Translations under genes and position numbers: made by a program
Assembly (NCBI GenBank): GCA_009917545.1
Contig: QZDW01000001.1
Coordinates: forward strand, 1-64,000
Reading direction: 5' to 3'
Source of the DNA: a bacterium 1XD42-76
Lineage (GTDB): Bacteria > Bacillota > Clostridia > Lachnospirales > Lachnospiraceae
Length of the DNA stretch: 64,000 nucleotides
Notes under the pieces: model-generated
Databases searched by the model: none
What the model saw: only the letters and a program-made list of their open reading frames with translations
What the model was told of the DNA's origin: nothing
Part shown: positions 26,480-35,521 of the stretch, in pieces
Position numbering within the stretch: the first letter of the stretch is position 1
How the letters are laid out: every line of letters starts with the position of its first letter

Positions 26480-27747
26480 TTTTAATTAAGGATGGCCGTT
26501 TGATCGACCCGGGATCGGATACGGATGAGTCTCTGGATATCGTGATCGACGGCGACAAAATCGTGGGAATGGGAAAATTCCAGAAAACGGAGGAGTATGA
26601 ACGGATTATTGATGCGAAGGGCAAGATTGTTGCACCGGGACTCGTCGATGTCCATGTGCATTTCCGTGATCCGGGACTGACCTATAAAGAGGATCTGATA
26701 TCAGGAGCAGCCGCAGCAGCGGCCGGAGGTTATACAACGGTTGTCTGTATGGCAAACACCAAACCGGTTGTGGACTGTGTGGAGGTGCTTTCCGATATCC
26801 TAAAGAGGGCGGAATCACTGCCAATCCATGTATTACAGGCAGCAGCAGTCACAAAGGGGCTTAAGGGCGAGGAACTCGTGGATATGGAGGGGCTCTTAAA
26901 AGCAGGAGCTGTCGGATTTACGGATGACGGCATCCCGATTCAGGACGCAGGGCTTTTATTAAAAGCGATGGAGACAGCCAGACGGCTGAATGCACCGATC
27001 AGCCTCCATGAGGAGGACCCAGCGCTCATGGGAAGCGCCGGCGTCAATCAGGGAGAGGTTTCCAGGCAGATCGGCGTGGCAGGTGCTCCGGCGATTGCAG
27101 AAGAGGTTCTCGTAGCAAGAGACTGTCTTTTGGCACTTCACACAGGAGCCAGAGTCAATATGCAGCATTTAAGCAGCCGGGTGTCCGTTGACATCGTGCG
27201 CATGATGAAAAACCTGGGCGCAAATGTATATGCAGAGGTGACACCGTCCCATATCTCCCTGACAGAGCAGGCTGTTCTCGAAAGGGGAGCGCTTGCCAGG
27301 GTCAATCCGCCCTTACGTACGGAGGAGGACCGCTACGGGCTGATTGCAGGTCTGAAAGAAGATGTGATCGACATGATCGCGACTGATCACGCGCCTCACA
27401 GCAGGGAAGAAAAAGCAAAGGAACTGAAGGACGCTCCAAGCGGCATGATCGGCCTTGAGACGGCACTGGCGCTTGGAATCACAAATCTTGTGCGGAAGGG
27501 TCATATGACTATGCCGCAGCTCTTAAAAAAGATGACGGTAAATCCTGCTGCCCTTTACAATCTGGACTGCGGATATATAAAGGAGGGCGGAGCGGCAGAT
27601 CTCGTAATCTTTGATGAGAGAGAACGATGGACAGTGGATGGAGAGAAGTTCCATTCCAGAGCTTCCAACTCCCCGTTCATTGGAACTGAGGTTTATGGAA
27701 AAGTGAAATATACGCTCTGTAAAGGCAGGGTAGTATACGAAGATTAG
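26476..27747 (+). CDS. pyrC: Dihydroorotase (class I)
   Basis: 423 residues, ATGA overlap with the carbamoylase gene. Metal and substrate residues are those of dihydroorotase rather than hydantoinase or allantoinase: DVHVHFRDPG with H60, H62 and carboxylate-binding R64, MANTKP with N94, GFTDDGIP with D150/D151 at the bridging position, ISLHEED (H178), and IATDHAPHS with the catalytic Asp. The enzyme interconverts dihydroorotate and N-carbamoyl-L-aspartate. No pyrB, pyrE or pyrF is nearby. With a carbamoylase upstream and pyrKD downstream, catabolic ring opening is the likely direction. Confidence 0.92.
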   Translation: MILIKDGRLIDPGSDTDESLDIVIDGDKIVGMGKFQKTEEYERIIDAKGKIVAPGLVDVHVHFRDPGLTYKEDLISGAAAAAAGGYTTVVCMANTKPVVDCVEVLSDILKRAESLPIHVLQAAAVTKGLKGEELVDMEGLLKAGAVGFTDDGIPIQDAGLLLKAMETARRLNAPISLHEEDPALMGSAGVNQGEVSRQIGVAGAPAIAEEVLVARDCLLALHTGARVNMQHLSSRVSVDIVRMMKNLGANVYAEVTPSHISLTEQAVLERGALARVNPPLRTEEDRYGLIAGLKEDVIDMIATDHAPHSREEKAKELKDAPSGMIGLETALALGITNLVRKGHMTMPQLLKKMTVNPAALYNLDCGYIKEGGAADLVIFDERERWTVDGEKFHSRASNSPFIGTEVYGKVKYTLCKGRVVYED

Positions 27748-27757
27748 GAGAAAAAAT

Positions 27758-29107
27758 ATGGAAAATAAAAAGGCAGGCACGACTTCACTGGCAAAGAAAA
27801 TGGGAATTTCCCTGATATGCGGACTTGCAGCAGGTATTGCACTTATGTTTGTCAGGGAGTCCATGAACAGCTCCGGCAATCAGGCCACCTGGGCAATGAT
27901 TAACAGTATCCTGTTCCAGGATATCACGGCACAGGGTGCTGAGAGTGCGCTTGGTATCTTTTACATTATCGGGCAGCTCTTCATCCGTTCCTTACAGCTC
28001 GTCATTGTTCCGATGGTGTTTACTTCAATTGCCCTTGCAGTCGGCCAGATTTCCGATACCAGGACACTTGGAAGAATTTCCTTCAAAACGATCGGATGGT
28101 TTTTGCTCTGTTCTTTTTTTGCATTGTTAATGGCGTGTGTAGTCGGGATCCTTGTATATAATGCGGGCTTTTTTACAGCACAGGTTGAGGGACTTTCCGG
28201 AGCCGCCGGTTCTACTGGCTCCAACCCGTTAAATGTGGTATTAAATGTGGTTCCCTCCAATATTGCATCGGCATTCAGCAGCAATACAGCTGTATTGTCG
28301 ATCGTATTTGTAGCCGTAGCTGTGGGACTGTGCATGAATGCACTGGGTGAGGAAAAAACAAGCACACTTAAAAAGCTCATCACAGAGGTTAATGATATTG
28401 TTGTTGTATTCTTAAATTATGTTGTAACCAAGTTTGGTCCGTTTGCTATTTTCGTACTTCTTACAAGAACCTTTGCTACATATGGAATTAACTACTTAAA
28501 ACCGGCTTTTGCCTATGTGATCGTGACGACAATCCTGCTGTTTTTGTTCCTCTTGGTGGTATATCCGCTCGTGGTGGCGTTCGGCGCAAAGATGAATCCC
28601 ATGATTTTTGTAAAAAAGATCATGAATGTAGCTGTATTCGGTTTTTCCACCTCTTCCAGTGCAGCGACACTTCCGTTAAACCAGAAGACGTGTACAGAAG
28701 GCTTTGGTGTGGATTCTAAGATTGCATCCTTCGTGCTTCCGCTTGGAATGACGATTAATATGAACGGTACGGCCATCATGCAGGTCATCGCAACCGTATT
28801 TATCGCAGGCTGTGCGGGATATGAGGTAACATTTCCGCAGCTTATCGTCATCGCGCTTCTGGCGCTGATTGCTTCTGCCGGAACTCCGGCAGCACCGGGT
28901 GCAGGCGCCGTGATCCTCTTTACGATTCTGTCCGGCGTGGGCTTTGTAAATGACAGTGCTCTGTTGGCGTATTCTCTGATTCTGGCAATTAACCGCCCGA
29001 TCGAGATGCTTGTTACTTCTTTAAACGTAGTAGGCGATGCTGTCACCAGTATCTGTGTTGCAAAGAGCGAGGGGCTTTTGGACGAAGATAAGTATAATGC
29101 AGTATAA
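27758..29107 (+). CDS. Sodium:dicarboxylate symporter (DAACS/GltP-DctA family), candidate orotate importer
   Basis: 449 residues with the DAACS signatures: serine-rich SSSAATLP, the sodium-site motif TINMNGTA and SAGTPAAPGAGA, plus about eight membrane spans. Family members carry glutamate, aspartate or C4-dicarboxylates; DctA of Salmonella also takes up orotate. It sits ten bases after the dihydroorotase gene, between ring-opening and ring-reducing enzymes, so uptake of orotate or export/uptake of aspartate is plausible. The substrate cannot be fixed from sequence. Confidence 0.88.
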   Translation: MENKKAGTTSLAKKMGISLICGLAAGIALMFVRESMNSSGNQATWAMINSILFQDITAQGAESALGIFYIIGQLFIRSLQLVIVPMVFTSIALAVGQISDTRTLGRISFKTIGWFLLCSFFALLMACVVGILVYNAGFFTAQVEGLSGAAGSTGSNPLNVVLNVVPSNIASAFSSNTAVLSIVFVAVAVGLCMNALGEEKTSTLKKLITEVNDIVVVFLNYVVTKFGPFAIFVLLTRTFATYGINYLKPAFAYVIVTTILLFLFLLVVYPLVVAFGAKMNPMIFVKKIMNVAVFGFSTSSSAATLPLNQKTCTEGFGVDSKIASFVLPLGMTINMNGTAIMQVIATVFIAGCAGYEVTFPQLIVIALLALIASAGTPAAPGAGAVILFTILSGVGFVNDSALLAYSLILAINRPIEMLVTSLNVVGDAVTSICVAKSEGLLDEDKYNAV

Positions 29108-29300
29108 GATAGTCTGATATGAGATCCTGTACATCTGGATTCCCCTGTATCCTGCAAAAGGCCGGATGCAGACGGATCCGAACCGGATGATATATTAATG
29201 AAACCAGAATCGATATGTAACTTCAGATGGCTGTGTACCTGCCATGCAGACAGTACAGACTTTAAGTCAGCATGTGTATGGAATTTGGAAGGGAGACAGT

Positions 29301-30014
29301 ATGGCAAAAATATTGGAAAACAGGGAAGTCGGAGAGGACTTCTTCCTGATGAAAGTGGAGTCAGAAAATGAGGCTCAGATGGGGCAGTTCTATATGCTCC
29401 GCGCCTGGGATCAGTATCCGGTACTTTCCAGGCCGATCAGTGTATTTGATGCAGATGGAAAGACGGTCAGTTTCCTTTATAAGGTTGTGGGACAGGGAAC
29501 GGAACGTTTCAGGGAACTGAAGGCAGGAGACGAGATCCACGTGGACGGACCTCATGGAAACGGGTTTCCGGACGGATCCGGCAGGATTGCACTGGTCGGC
29601 GGAGGTGTGGGGATTGCGCCCCTGTATCTGACTGCCAAAAAGCTTAAGGAAGCAAATCCGGATGCTGTCGTTGACATGTATCTTGGATTTTCAGGAAAGC
29701 CGATGCTCATCGACCGCTATGAGGCGGTTGCGGATCAGGTCACGGTCAATGTGGGCGGATTTGTTACAGACGACATTGACCCGACTCAGTATGACATTAT
29801 TATGACATGCGGACCGGAGATCATGATGAAGGTTCTGTACAAAAAATGTGTGTACATGAATGCCAGGGCGCCGCTCTATGTGTCGATGGAGAACCGTATG
29901 GCGTGCGGAATCGGCGCATGTCTGGTATGTACATGTAAGACAGCAAATGGTAACAAGAGGGCATGTAAGGACGGCCCGGTCATGCTGGGAAGCGAGGTGT
30001 TTGGCAATGAGTAA
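29301..30014 (+). CDS. pyrK: Dihydroorotate dehydrogenase electron-transfer subunit PyrK
   Basis: 237 residues from ATG 29301 (GGGAG five bases upstream; a longer in-frame start at 29244 is unlikely). FAD-binding RPIS at 44-47, NAD-binding GGGVGIAP at 100-107, and a 2Fe-2S cluster with Cys202, 207, 210 and 222. PyrK links the FMN site of PyrD to NAD(H) in class 1B enzymes, a type first characterised from orotate-fermenting clostridia. About 190 bases without a clear promoter separate it from the symporter gene. Confidence 0.95.
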   Translation: MAKILENREVGEDFFLMKVESENEAQMGQFYMLRAWDQYPVLSRPISVFDADGKTVSFLYKVVGQGTERFRELKAGDEIHVDGPHGNGFPDGSGRIALVGGGVGIAPLYLTAKKLKEANPDAVVDMYLGFSGKPMLIDRYEAVADQVTVNVGGFVTDDIDPTQYDIIMTCGPEIMMKVLYKKCVYMNARAPLYVSMENRMACGIGACLVCTCKTANGNKRACKDGPVMLGSEVFGNE

Positions 30015-30912
30015 GCGGTTAGAGACAGTATTTGCAGGTGTTACCTTCAAAAATCCGGTTGCCCTTGCATCCGGGACCTGTGGATTTGGTAAAGAAATGA
30101 ACGAATATTTTGATATCCAGAAGCTGGGCGGGCTCTGTTCCAAAGGACTGACACTGCATCCAAGAGGAGGTAACGACGGTATCCGTGTTTGGGAGACGCC
30201 GAGCGGAGTCATGAACAGCGTAGGCCTTGAAAATCCTGGTGTCGATCATTTTATCGAGTGCGATCTCGAGCGGATGAATGCTCTTGATCTGGTAAATATC
30301 GTAAATCTTGGCGGCCATTCAATGGACGATTATATTCAGGGCGTGGAGAAGCTCAACGCACATAAGATTGATCTGCTGGAACTAAATATTTCCTGTCCGA
30401 ATGTAAAGCAGGGAGGTATGAACTTTGGCGTCAAGACAGAGCTGGCCCGTGAGGTAGTACGCGAGATCCGAAAAGTCTGTAAGCATAAGCTGGTCGTTAA
30501 GCTGTCCCCGAATGCTGAGGATATCGTCTCGCTGGCAAAGGCCTGTGAGGAAGAGGGAGCGGACGGTATATCCCTTACCAATACATTCCAGGCTATGGCG
30601 ATTGACATTAATAAGAGAAAGCCTGTATTCAACAATGTCTATGCAGGACTCTCCGGTCCGGCGATTAAGCCGATTTCTCTGCGGATGGTTCATCAGGTGG
30701 CGCACGCTGTTTCTATCCCGGTGATGGGACTTGGAGGAATTACCACCTGGCAGGACGCGATTGAATTTATTATGGCCGGAGCTACCTGTATCCAGGTTGG
30801 AACAGCATCTTTTATGAATCCGGCGATTGCAGTGGATATCATCGACGGTATGGAAGCATATCTGGAAAAGAACAACATTGAAACCATTTCAGAGATCCGC
30901 GGAATCCTCTAA
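30007..30912 (+). CDS. pyrD: Dihydroorotate dehydrogenase catalytic subunit (class 1B)
   Basis: 301 residues, start ATG 30007 overlapping the pyrK stop by 8 bases. FMN and active-site motifs include [29 protein letters not shown] with catalytic Cys130, and GLGGIT near the end. As a PyrK-PyrD complex it couples orotate/dihydroorotate to NAD(H), and can run as an NADH-dependent orotate reductase, the first step of orotate fermentation. A strong terminator follows directly. Confidence 0.95.
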   Translation: MSKRLETVFAGVTFKNPVALASGTCGFGKEMNEYFDIQKLGGLCSKGLTLHPRGGNDGIRVWETPSGVMNSVGLENPGVDHFIECDLERMNALDLVNIVNLGGHSMDDYIQGVEKLNAHKIDLLELNISCPNVKQGGMNFGVKTELAREVVREIRKVCKHKLVVKLSPNAEDIVSLAKACEEEGADGISLTNTFQAMAIDINKRKPVFNNVYAGLSGPAIKPISLRMVHQVAHAVSIPVMGLGGITTWQDAIEFIMAGATCIQVGTASFMNPAIAVDIIDGMEAYLEKNNIETISEIRGIL

Positions 30913-30935
30913 ATGGAGAGAAGAATCAGGGATAA

Positions 30936-30982
30936 GAAACCGGCCGGACGCAGGAAGCATGCGTCCGGCCGGTTTCTTTTGT
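30936..30982 (+). terminator. Terminator of the pyrKD-containing operon
   Basis: GAAACCGGCCGGACGC (30936-30951) pairs perfectly with GCGTCCGGCCGGTTTC (30961-30976), followed by TTTT. Confidence 0.92.
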
Positions 30983-31028
30983 ATAAGAACCATCTTGTGA
31001 AAATATAACAGCCTGGAACAGTTGCGTT

Positions 31029-33707
31029 TTATTCGTATCCGGGCCCGCGGGGGATGATGATATCTGTCAGCGGGGAATCCGGTACAAAGGGAGTCGTGGG
31101 TACTTCTGTGACTGCTTCGGTAGAAGCAGGCTCTGTTTCCTCCGGAATCACGATCGCGGCTGCCGTATGAACCGGACAATATCCCGGGGAACGGTAATGG
31201 GAATCATCCGTTGCTCCGCTTTCTCCTTCCGGAACCACGAGAAATGCCCTGGAAACACGCGCTTCCGGTGGACAGAATTCAGTGGGAAGACCGCCTGACA
31301 CGGCACAGACCGTCATCAGGGAGTGTTGTCGGCATACCTCAGTGGGGACCGTTCCTTTGGCAAAATATTCGGTGTAAACAGCGCTTCCACGCGGATCATG
31401 CTCACACACACCAGGGCTTGGCAGCATACCGGATTTGCGGCATACCGCCGCCTGTGTGACAGAGGAAGGAACCGGGAAACCGGTATCCGCCATGCCTTCA
31501 TGGACACGCTCCATGATTTTGCGCCAGATGATCTTATGGTAGGAGGTCGTGCTGCCGATCGCTGTAATCTTCTGATTATCGTCACAGCCAGACCAGATTC
31601 CGGCTGTGTAATAAGGCGTAAAGCCTACGAACCAGATATCGTTGTTACTTGTCGTGGTGCCGGATTTTCCGGCATTTGACATTCCGGGAATATTGGCCGA
31701 TGGGCTTGTTGAGTTTAAATTTATCCCAGGGGAGGCGTACATGCGGCTGCCCGTCATGGACTGAGCCAGGGCATCTGTGAGTAAAAATGCTGTGGAATCC
31801 TTAAGTACGCGCTTTGTCTCCGGCTCGTTCTCCAGGATAACTTTGCCGTTGTGATCCAGAATCTTTGTGAAGAAAACAGGTTTGGTGTAGATTCCTCCAT
31901 TGGCAATCGTACCGTAGGCAGCAGTCAGCTCCAGGTTGGAAACTCCGAGTGTCAGGCCTCCAAGAGCCGTGGCAGCATTATAATCCGTCTCAGTGAGGGA
32001 TGTGATGCCAAACTTTCTGGCATACTCGATGCCAAGCTCCGGGGAGCCTGTCTCCATCATACAACGGACGGCAACGATATTCATCGAGTAAACGATACCG
32101 TCCCGGATGGTGCTGTAGCCCATGTATCCCTTGCTGCTGTACCAGTTGCGGAATGTCTTGGCCCCGACGGTAAACGGAGCATCATAGTATACCGTACTCA
32201 GGGTAGCTCCACGGGTATCAAGGGCTGGTGCAAATGCTGTGAGGACCTTGAAGGTGGAGCCGGGCTGCCTTAAAACATCCGTTGCCCGGTTTAAAGAAAG
32301 GCTTAACTCCTTTTGTCCGCGTCCGCCGCTGATGGCCCTGACATAGCCGGTTGTGTGATCCATAAGGACGAAAGACACCTGAGGCTGTAAAATATAATAG
32401 ATGGATTCTCCCAGTACGGTATCGCCCTCTCCGGTCATGGCGGCCCGGTATTCGTCAATCGCTGCGGCCGCCTCCTCTTTGGAATTGAACAGCCCATTAT
32501 AAGAGGAGCGTCCGAGATCGTTTCGGTAATAGGATTTCATGCTTTCATCTGAGTAGTTCGTTACCGTTTCATCGGCATGTTTGATGGAAAGGCGGTAATC
32601 TACAGAGTAATAGGCCACAACATAGTTCTCAGGATTGTTGACTTCCTCGTCAACGATCGCCTGGAGGGCAGGATCCTGAGTCGTATGAATCTCCAGGCCC
32701 CCGGAGTAGAGAAGGTTATAGGCCTGATTCTCTGTATATCCTTTTTTCTCCTGCAGGGCAGTCATGACTTGGGAAACCAGCTCGTCCGTAAAATAGGAGA
32801 AAGGATTCTGGCTTTCCTTTGTCACAAGATCCACATTCTGAATACGGGAATACACGTCGTCGGCCAGAGCCTCTTCCTGCTGCTCCTTGGTGATCTTTTC
32901 CTGCTCGTACATATATTGCAGAATGACCCGCCGCTTTTCCTCATTCCTCTGGCGACCCTTTTCCGAAAGCGGATTAAAACGGGACGGGTTCTGGGTAATG
33001 CCGGCGATGACGGTCGCTTCCGAGAGCGTCAGCTCCGAGACGTCCTTGTCAAAATAGCGTTTGGCTGCGGCCTTGACGCCAAGCGTATTATTTCCCAGAT
33101 TGATCGTATTCAGGTAATTTTTAAGGATGATTTTTTTATCCATCGTTTTTTCAAGCTGGATCGCCAGGTACTGTTCCTGGATTTTTCGTTCCAGGCTTTC
33201 TCCCAAGGTCGGTTCATTTCCCCCGGAAAAGACATTATTTTTGATTAGCTGCTGGGTAATCGTACTGCCGCCGCCTGCACTCGAATCGCCTGTCACAAGG
33301 CCGACCGCCGCCCTCATGATGGAGCGGATGTCAACGCCTTTATGGCTCCAGAAACGCGCATCCTCGATAGCGATAAATGCGTCAATCAGACATTGTGGCA
33401 GCTCCTCATATGTGGCTTCGAGCCGGTTGGCGCCGGATTTGACTAACATTTCTGTCAGATTCCCCTGGCTGTCGTATACCATTGTGGCATAGCCGCTTGG
33501 CTCGATGCTCGCCATATCAATCTTCGGGGCCGCATCGATTACTCCTTTGAATATTCCGTAGCCCAGTCCCACCACTAAGGCAGTGCAGAAGACCAGAGCA
33601 AGAAGAACGCCCTTCACTGATAGAAGCAGCATTTTCGAGCCGATCTTTTCTGCCTTAGAATTTGTCCGGCGGAGCTTCCGGGTCACTTCATTTTTTCCGT
33701 AATTCAT
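31029..33707 (-). CDS. Class A penicillin-binding protein (PBP1A-type)
   Basis: 892 residues. A short cytoplasmic tail and one membrane anchor (~26-52) precede a family-51 glycosyltransferase with catalytic Glu115 (AIEDARFWSHKGVD) and GGSTITQQLIKN. The transpeptidase domain has S484-T-F-K487, S541-M-N543 and K681-S-G-T. The C-terminus has a Cys-rich segment and a Glu/Thr/Pro-rich tail. It polymerises and cross-links peptidoglycan outside the membrane. On the minus strand TATAAT (33734-33739 complement) with an upstream TGC gives an extended -10 promoter. Confidence 0.95.
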   Translation of the reverse strand: MNYGKNEVTRKLRRTNSKAEKIGSKMLLLSVKGVLLALVFCTALVVGLGYGIFKGVIDAAPKIDMASIEPSGYATMVYDSQGNLTEMLVKSGANRLEATYEELPQCLIDAFIAIEDARFWSHKGVDIRSIMRAAVGLVTGDSSAGGGSTITQQLIKNNVFSGGNEPTLGESLERKIQEQYLAIQLEKTMDKKIILKNYLNTINLGNNTLGVKAAAKRYFDKDVSELTLSEATVIAGITQNPSRFNPLSEKGRQRNEEKRRVILQYMYEQEKITKEQQEEALADDVYSRIQNVDLVTKESQNPFSYFTDELVSQVMTALQEKKGYTENQAYNLLYSGGLEIHTTQDPALQAIVDEEVNNPENYVVAYYSVDYRLSIKHADETVTNYSDESMKSYYRNDLGRSSYNGLFNSKEEAAAAIDEYRAAMTGEGDTVLGESIYYILQPQVSFVLMDHTTGYVRAISGGRGQKELSLSLNRATDVLRQPGSTFKVLTAFAPALDTRGATLSTVYYDAPFTVGAKTFRNWYSSKGYMGYSTIRDGIVYSMNIVAVRCMMETGSPELGIEYARKFGITSLTETDYNAATALGGLTLGVSNLELTAAYGTIANGGIYTKPVFFTKILDHNGKVILENEPETKRVLKDSTAFLLTDALAQSMTGSRMYASPGINLNSTSPSANIPGMSNAGKSGTTTSNNDIWFVGFTPYYTAGIWSGCDDNQKITAIGSTTSYHKIIWRKIMERVHEGMADTGFPVPSSVTQAAVCRKSGMLPSPGVCEHDPRGSAVYTEYFAKGTVPTEVCRQHSLMTVCAVSGGLPTEFCPPEARVSRAFLVVPEGESGATDDSHYRSPGYCPVHTAAAIVIPEETEPASTEAVTEVPTTPFVPDSPLTDIIIPRGPGYE

Positions 33708-33768
33708 TCAGGAAGCCTCCTTTATCATTCCTCATTATAGCAAAGTTTTGAATAATAATAAATAGTTA

Positions 33769-33797
33769 TTGTGGAAAAGTTTGGTTTGTATTATGAT
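33769..33797 (+). promoter_or_regulatory. Sigma-A promoter of yigZ
   Basis: TTGTGG (33769-33774), 17-base spacer, TATGAT (33792-33797). Confidence 0.55.
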
Positions 33798-33896
33798 ATT
33801 TTTGACTGCAAAGTGGGAGGAATATGAAGAAAACATTAAGAAATAAAAAATTTTGATATATTTTGTGAAATTTTTTACTTGAAGGGAGCAAGGAAC

Positions 33897-34568
33897 ATGA
33901 CGGAGGACAGCTATAAGATTCTTTATGCAGGCGGGGAACACGAGATCGTGGTGAAGAAATCCCGGTTTATTGCGACGACAAAGCCGGTTGCGTCGGAAGA
34001 GGAGGCCGCCGCCTTTATCGCGCAGGTTAAAAAGAAATACTGGGATGCGGGCCATCACTGCCAGGCATTTACAATAGGAAGAAAGCATGAACTGACGCGG
34101 TGCAGTGATGACGGGGAACCGGCTCAGACGGCCGGCCGGCCGATGCTGGACGTGCTGTTGGGCGAAGACATACACAATGCCTGCGTGGTTGTAACACGCT
34201 ATTTTGGCGGAACACTTTTAGGAACGGGCGGACTCGTGCGCGCATATTCACAGGCGGCAAAGGAAGGACTTGTGGCAAGCAGGGTGGCCCAAAAATGCCG
34301 GGGGTTCCTGACAGAAGTTCAGACAGGTTATACCAATGTCGGTAAGATCCAGTACATTCTCGGTCAGGAAGGAGTGACAGTCCTGGAAACACTCTATACA
34401 GATACAGTCAAATTCCGGCTTCTTGTGCCGGCTGGGGATTATGCGGGGTTGGAAAAGAAACTGATCGAGGGAACCGGGGCGACCGCAGCCATTGAAAAAG
34501 GCGGCGAGAGCTGGTATGGGCTCATAAAGGACAGGGATACAGGGGAGACAGAGGTGGTCCTTTTTTGA
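33897..34568 (+). CDS. yigZ: YigZ/IMPACT-family protein
   Basis: 223 residues. The N-terminal UPF0029 (IMPACT) domain shows VKKSRFIA, HCQAFTIG, SDDGEPAQTAGRP and TRYFGGTLLGTGGLVRAYS; the C-terminal DUF1949 domain follows. The family is related to eukaryotic IMPACT, a translation-linked regulator, but the bacterial role is not settled. Start ATG 33897 is preferred over TTG 33879 because AAGGGAG is eight bases upstream. Confidence 0.9.
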   Translation: MTEDSYKILYAGGEHEIVVKKSRFIATTKPVASEEEAAAFIAQVKKKYWDAGHHCQAFTIGRKHELTRCSDDGEPAQTAGRPMLDVLLGEDIHNACVVVTRYFGGTLLGTGGLVRAYSQAAKEGLVASRVAQKCRGFLTEVQTGYTNVGKIQYILGQEGVTVLETLYTDTVKFRLLVPAGDYAGLEKKLIEGTGATAAIEKGGESWYGLIKDRDTGETEVVLF

Positions 34569-34587
34569 CGCCGGATGAGGAAATCGC

Positions 34588-34616
34588 TTGACAAAAAATG
34601 TAAGATTCTGTATGAT
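34588..34616 (+). promoter_or_regulatory. Strong sigma-A promoter of the coiled-coil gene
   Basis: TTGACA (34588-34593), 17-base spacer, TATGAT (34611-34616), starting 20 bases after the yigZ stop. Confidence 0.8.
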
Positions 34617-34639
34617 GATGTCAGAAAGGGGTGTTATAA

Positions 34640-35314
34640 ATGAACAATAGCGACATTATGGTAACGATCCTGGACCGGATCGACACCCTTACAAAAGATG
34701 TAAAAGAAATCAAAGGCAACATGGGAACCGTTACAGAAGATGTGGGAGATCTAAAGGGAGCGTTTAAAGCGCTTACTGGAGAGGTAGGAACTCTTAAAGG
34801 AGACGTCAGGGTTCTCGTAGAGGATACGGGAGAGCTCAAAGGAGAGTTTAAAACGCTTACCGGAGAAGTAGGAACTCTTAAAGGAGATATTAAGGTTCTC
34901 GCGGATGATACGGGAGAGCTCAAAGGAGAGTTTAAAACGCTTACTGGAGAGGCAAGAACTCTTAAGGGAGATGTTAAGGTTCTCGCGGATGATATGAGAG
35001 GCCTCAAGACAGAGGTTGTAAGCCTTAAAGACGACGTGGGAGTCCTTAAGGAAGATGTTAAAGTTCTCAAGGAGGATGTCTCCGTTCTCAGAAATGATGT
35101 CGGACTTCTGAAAATGAAAATGGATCTTGCAGAGATGAAACAGGCAGAACTGAATATCAATCTTGCAAGAACGAACCAGCGGTTGAGTGATATGGTTCTC
35201 AATGTAGCAGAATTCGAAAATAATGTCCGTACAGATGTCCGCCGTCTCCAGGATTCGCAGGAAACGATAATCGAAATTTTAGAGTACAGAAGGATGATTC
35301 CGCTTGCCAACTGA
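34640..35314 (+). CDS. Coiled-coil heptad-repeat protein of unknown function
   Basis: 224 residues, no signal peptide or membrane span. Almost the whole protein is a regular heptad pattern (LKGDVKVLADD, LKEDVKVLKED) and residues 40-123 are three 28-residue units, each exactly four heptads, predicting a long continuous coiled coil. It resembles hypothetical proteins in which arrays of 'LKxDV' heptads vary in number. It has its own near-consensus promoter and terminator and therefore is a separate, probably well expressed unit. I do not recognise a function; structural scaffold or phage-tail-like coiled coil are possibilities only. Confidence 0.75.
   Translation: MNNSDIMVTILDRIDTLTKDVKEIKGNMGTVTEDVGDLKGAFKALTGEVGTLKGDVRVLVEDTGELKGEFKTLTGEVGTLKGDIKVLADDTGELKGEFKTLTGEARTLKGDVKVLADDMRGLKTEVVSLKDDVGVLKEDVKVLKEDVSVLRNDVGLLKMKMDLAEMKQAELNINLARTNQRLSDMVLNVAEFENNVRTDVRRLQDSQETIIEILEYRRMIPLAN
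34757..35008 (+). repeat. Three 84-bp tandem repeats in the coiled-coil gene
   Basis: Three copies encode 28-residue units (residues 40-67, 68-95, 96-123). Units two and three are nearly identical at the DNA level, which points to recent expansion. Confidence 0.85.
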
Positions 35315-35337
35315 TTTCACTGAACACATAAGATAAA

Positions 35338-35371
35338 AGCCCGGGAAACAGCTGTTTTTCGGGCTGTTTTA
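35338..35371 (+). terminator. Intrinsic terminator after the coiled-coil gene
   Basis: AGCCCG (35338-35343) pairs with CGGGCT (35360-35365) around an inner AAACAG/CTGTTT stem, followed by GTTTTA. Confidence 0.85.
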
Positions 35372-35413
35372 TTGTTATTACGACGGTTTTCCAGCCCTTA
35401 TCCTCATTTATCC

Positions 35414-35442
35414 TTGCAATTTGCCAGCCATGATGCTATAAT
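35414..35442 (+). promoter_or_regulatory. Sigma-A promoter of typA
   Basis: TTGCAA (35414-35419), 17-base spacer, TATAAT (35437-35442) preceded by TGC (extended -10). Confidence 0.75.
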
Positions 35443-35521
35443 CGTTTTTCGGTAAAAACAGGAGAAATCCCTGACATAAACACAGGAATCAATGCAGACG
35501 GAAGGCGGAAAGAGAGCTTTA

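Noticed and set aside
25265-30912. Reading the pyrC/pyrK/pyrD set as an ordinary pyrimidine biosynthesis operon
   Set aside because: pyrB, pyrE, pyrF and any PyrR-type attenuator are absent, whereas a carbamoylase, a symporter and a PucR-type regulator are present.
32577-33248. 223-codon plus-strand frame opposite the PBP gene
   Set aside because: The PBP catalytic motifs are on the minus strand. No ribosome site or family resemblance was seen.
34621-35310. 229-codon open frame on the minus strand opposite the coiled-coil gene
   Set aside because: The plus strand has the promoter, ribosome site, terminator and heptad logic. The opposite frame is open only because the repeat codons lack stops in reverse.
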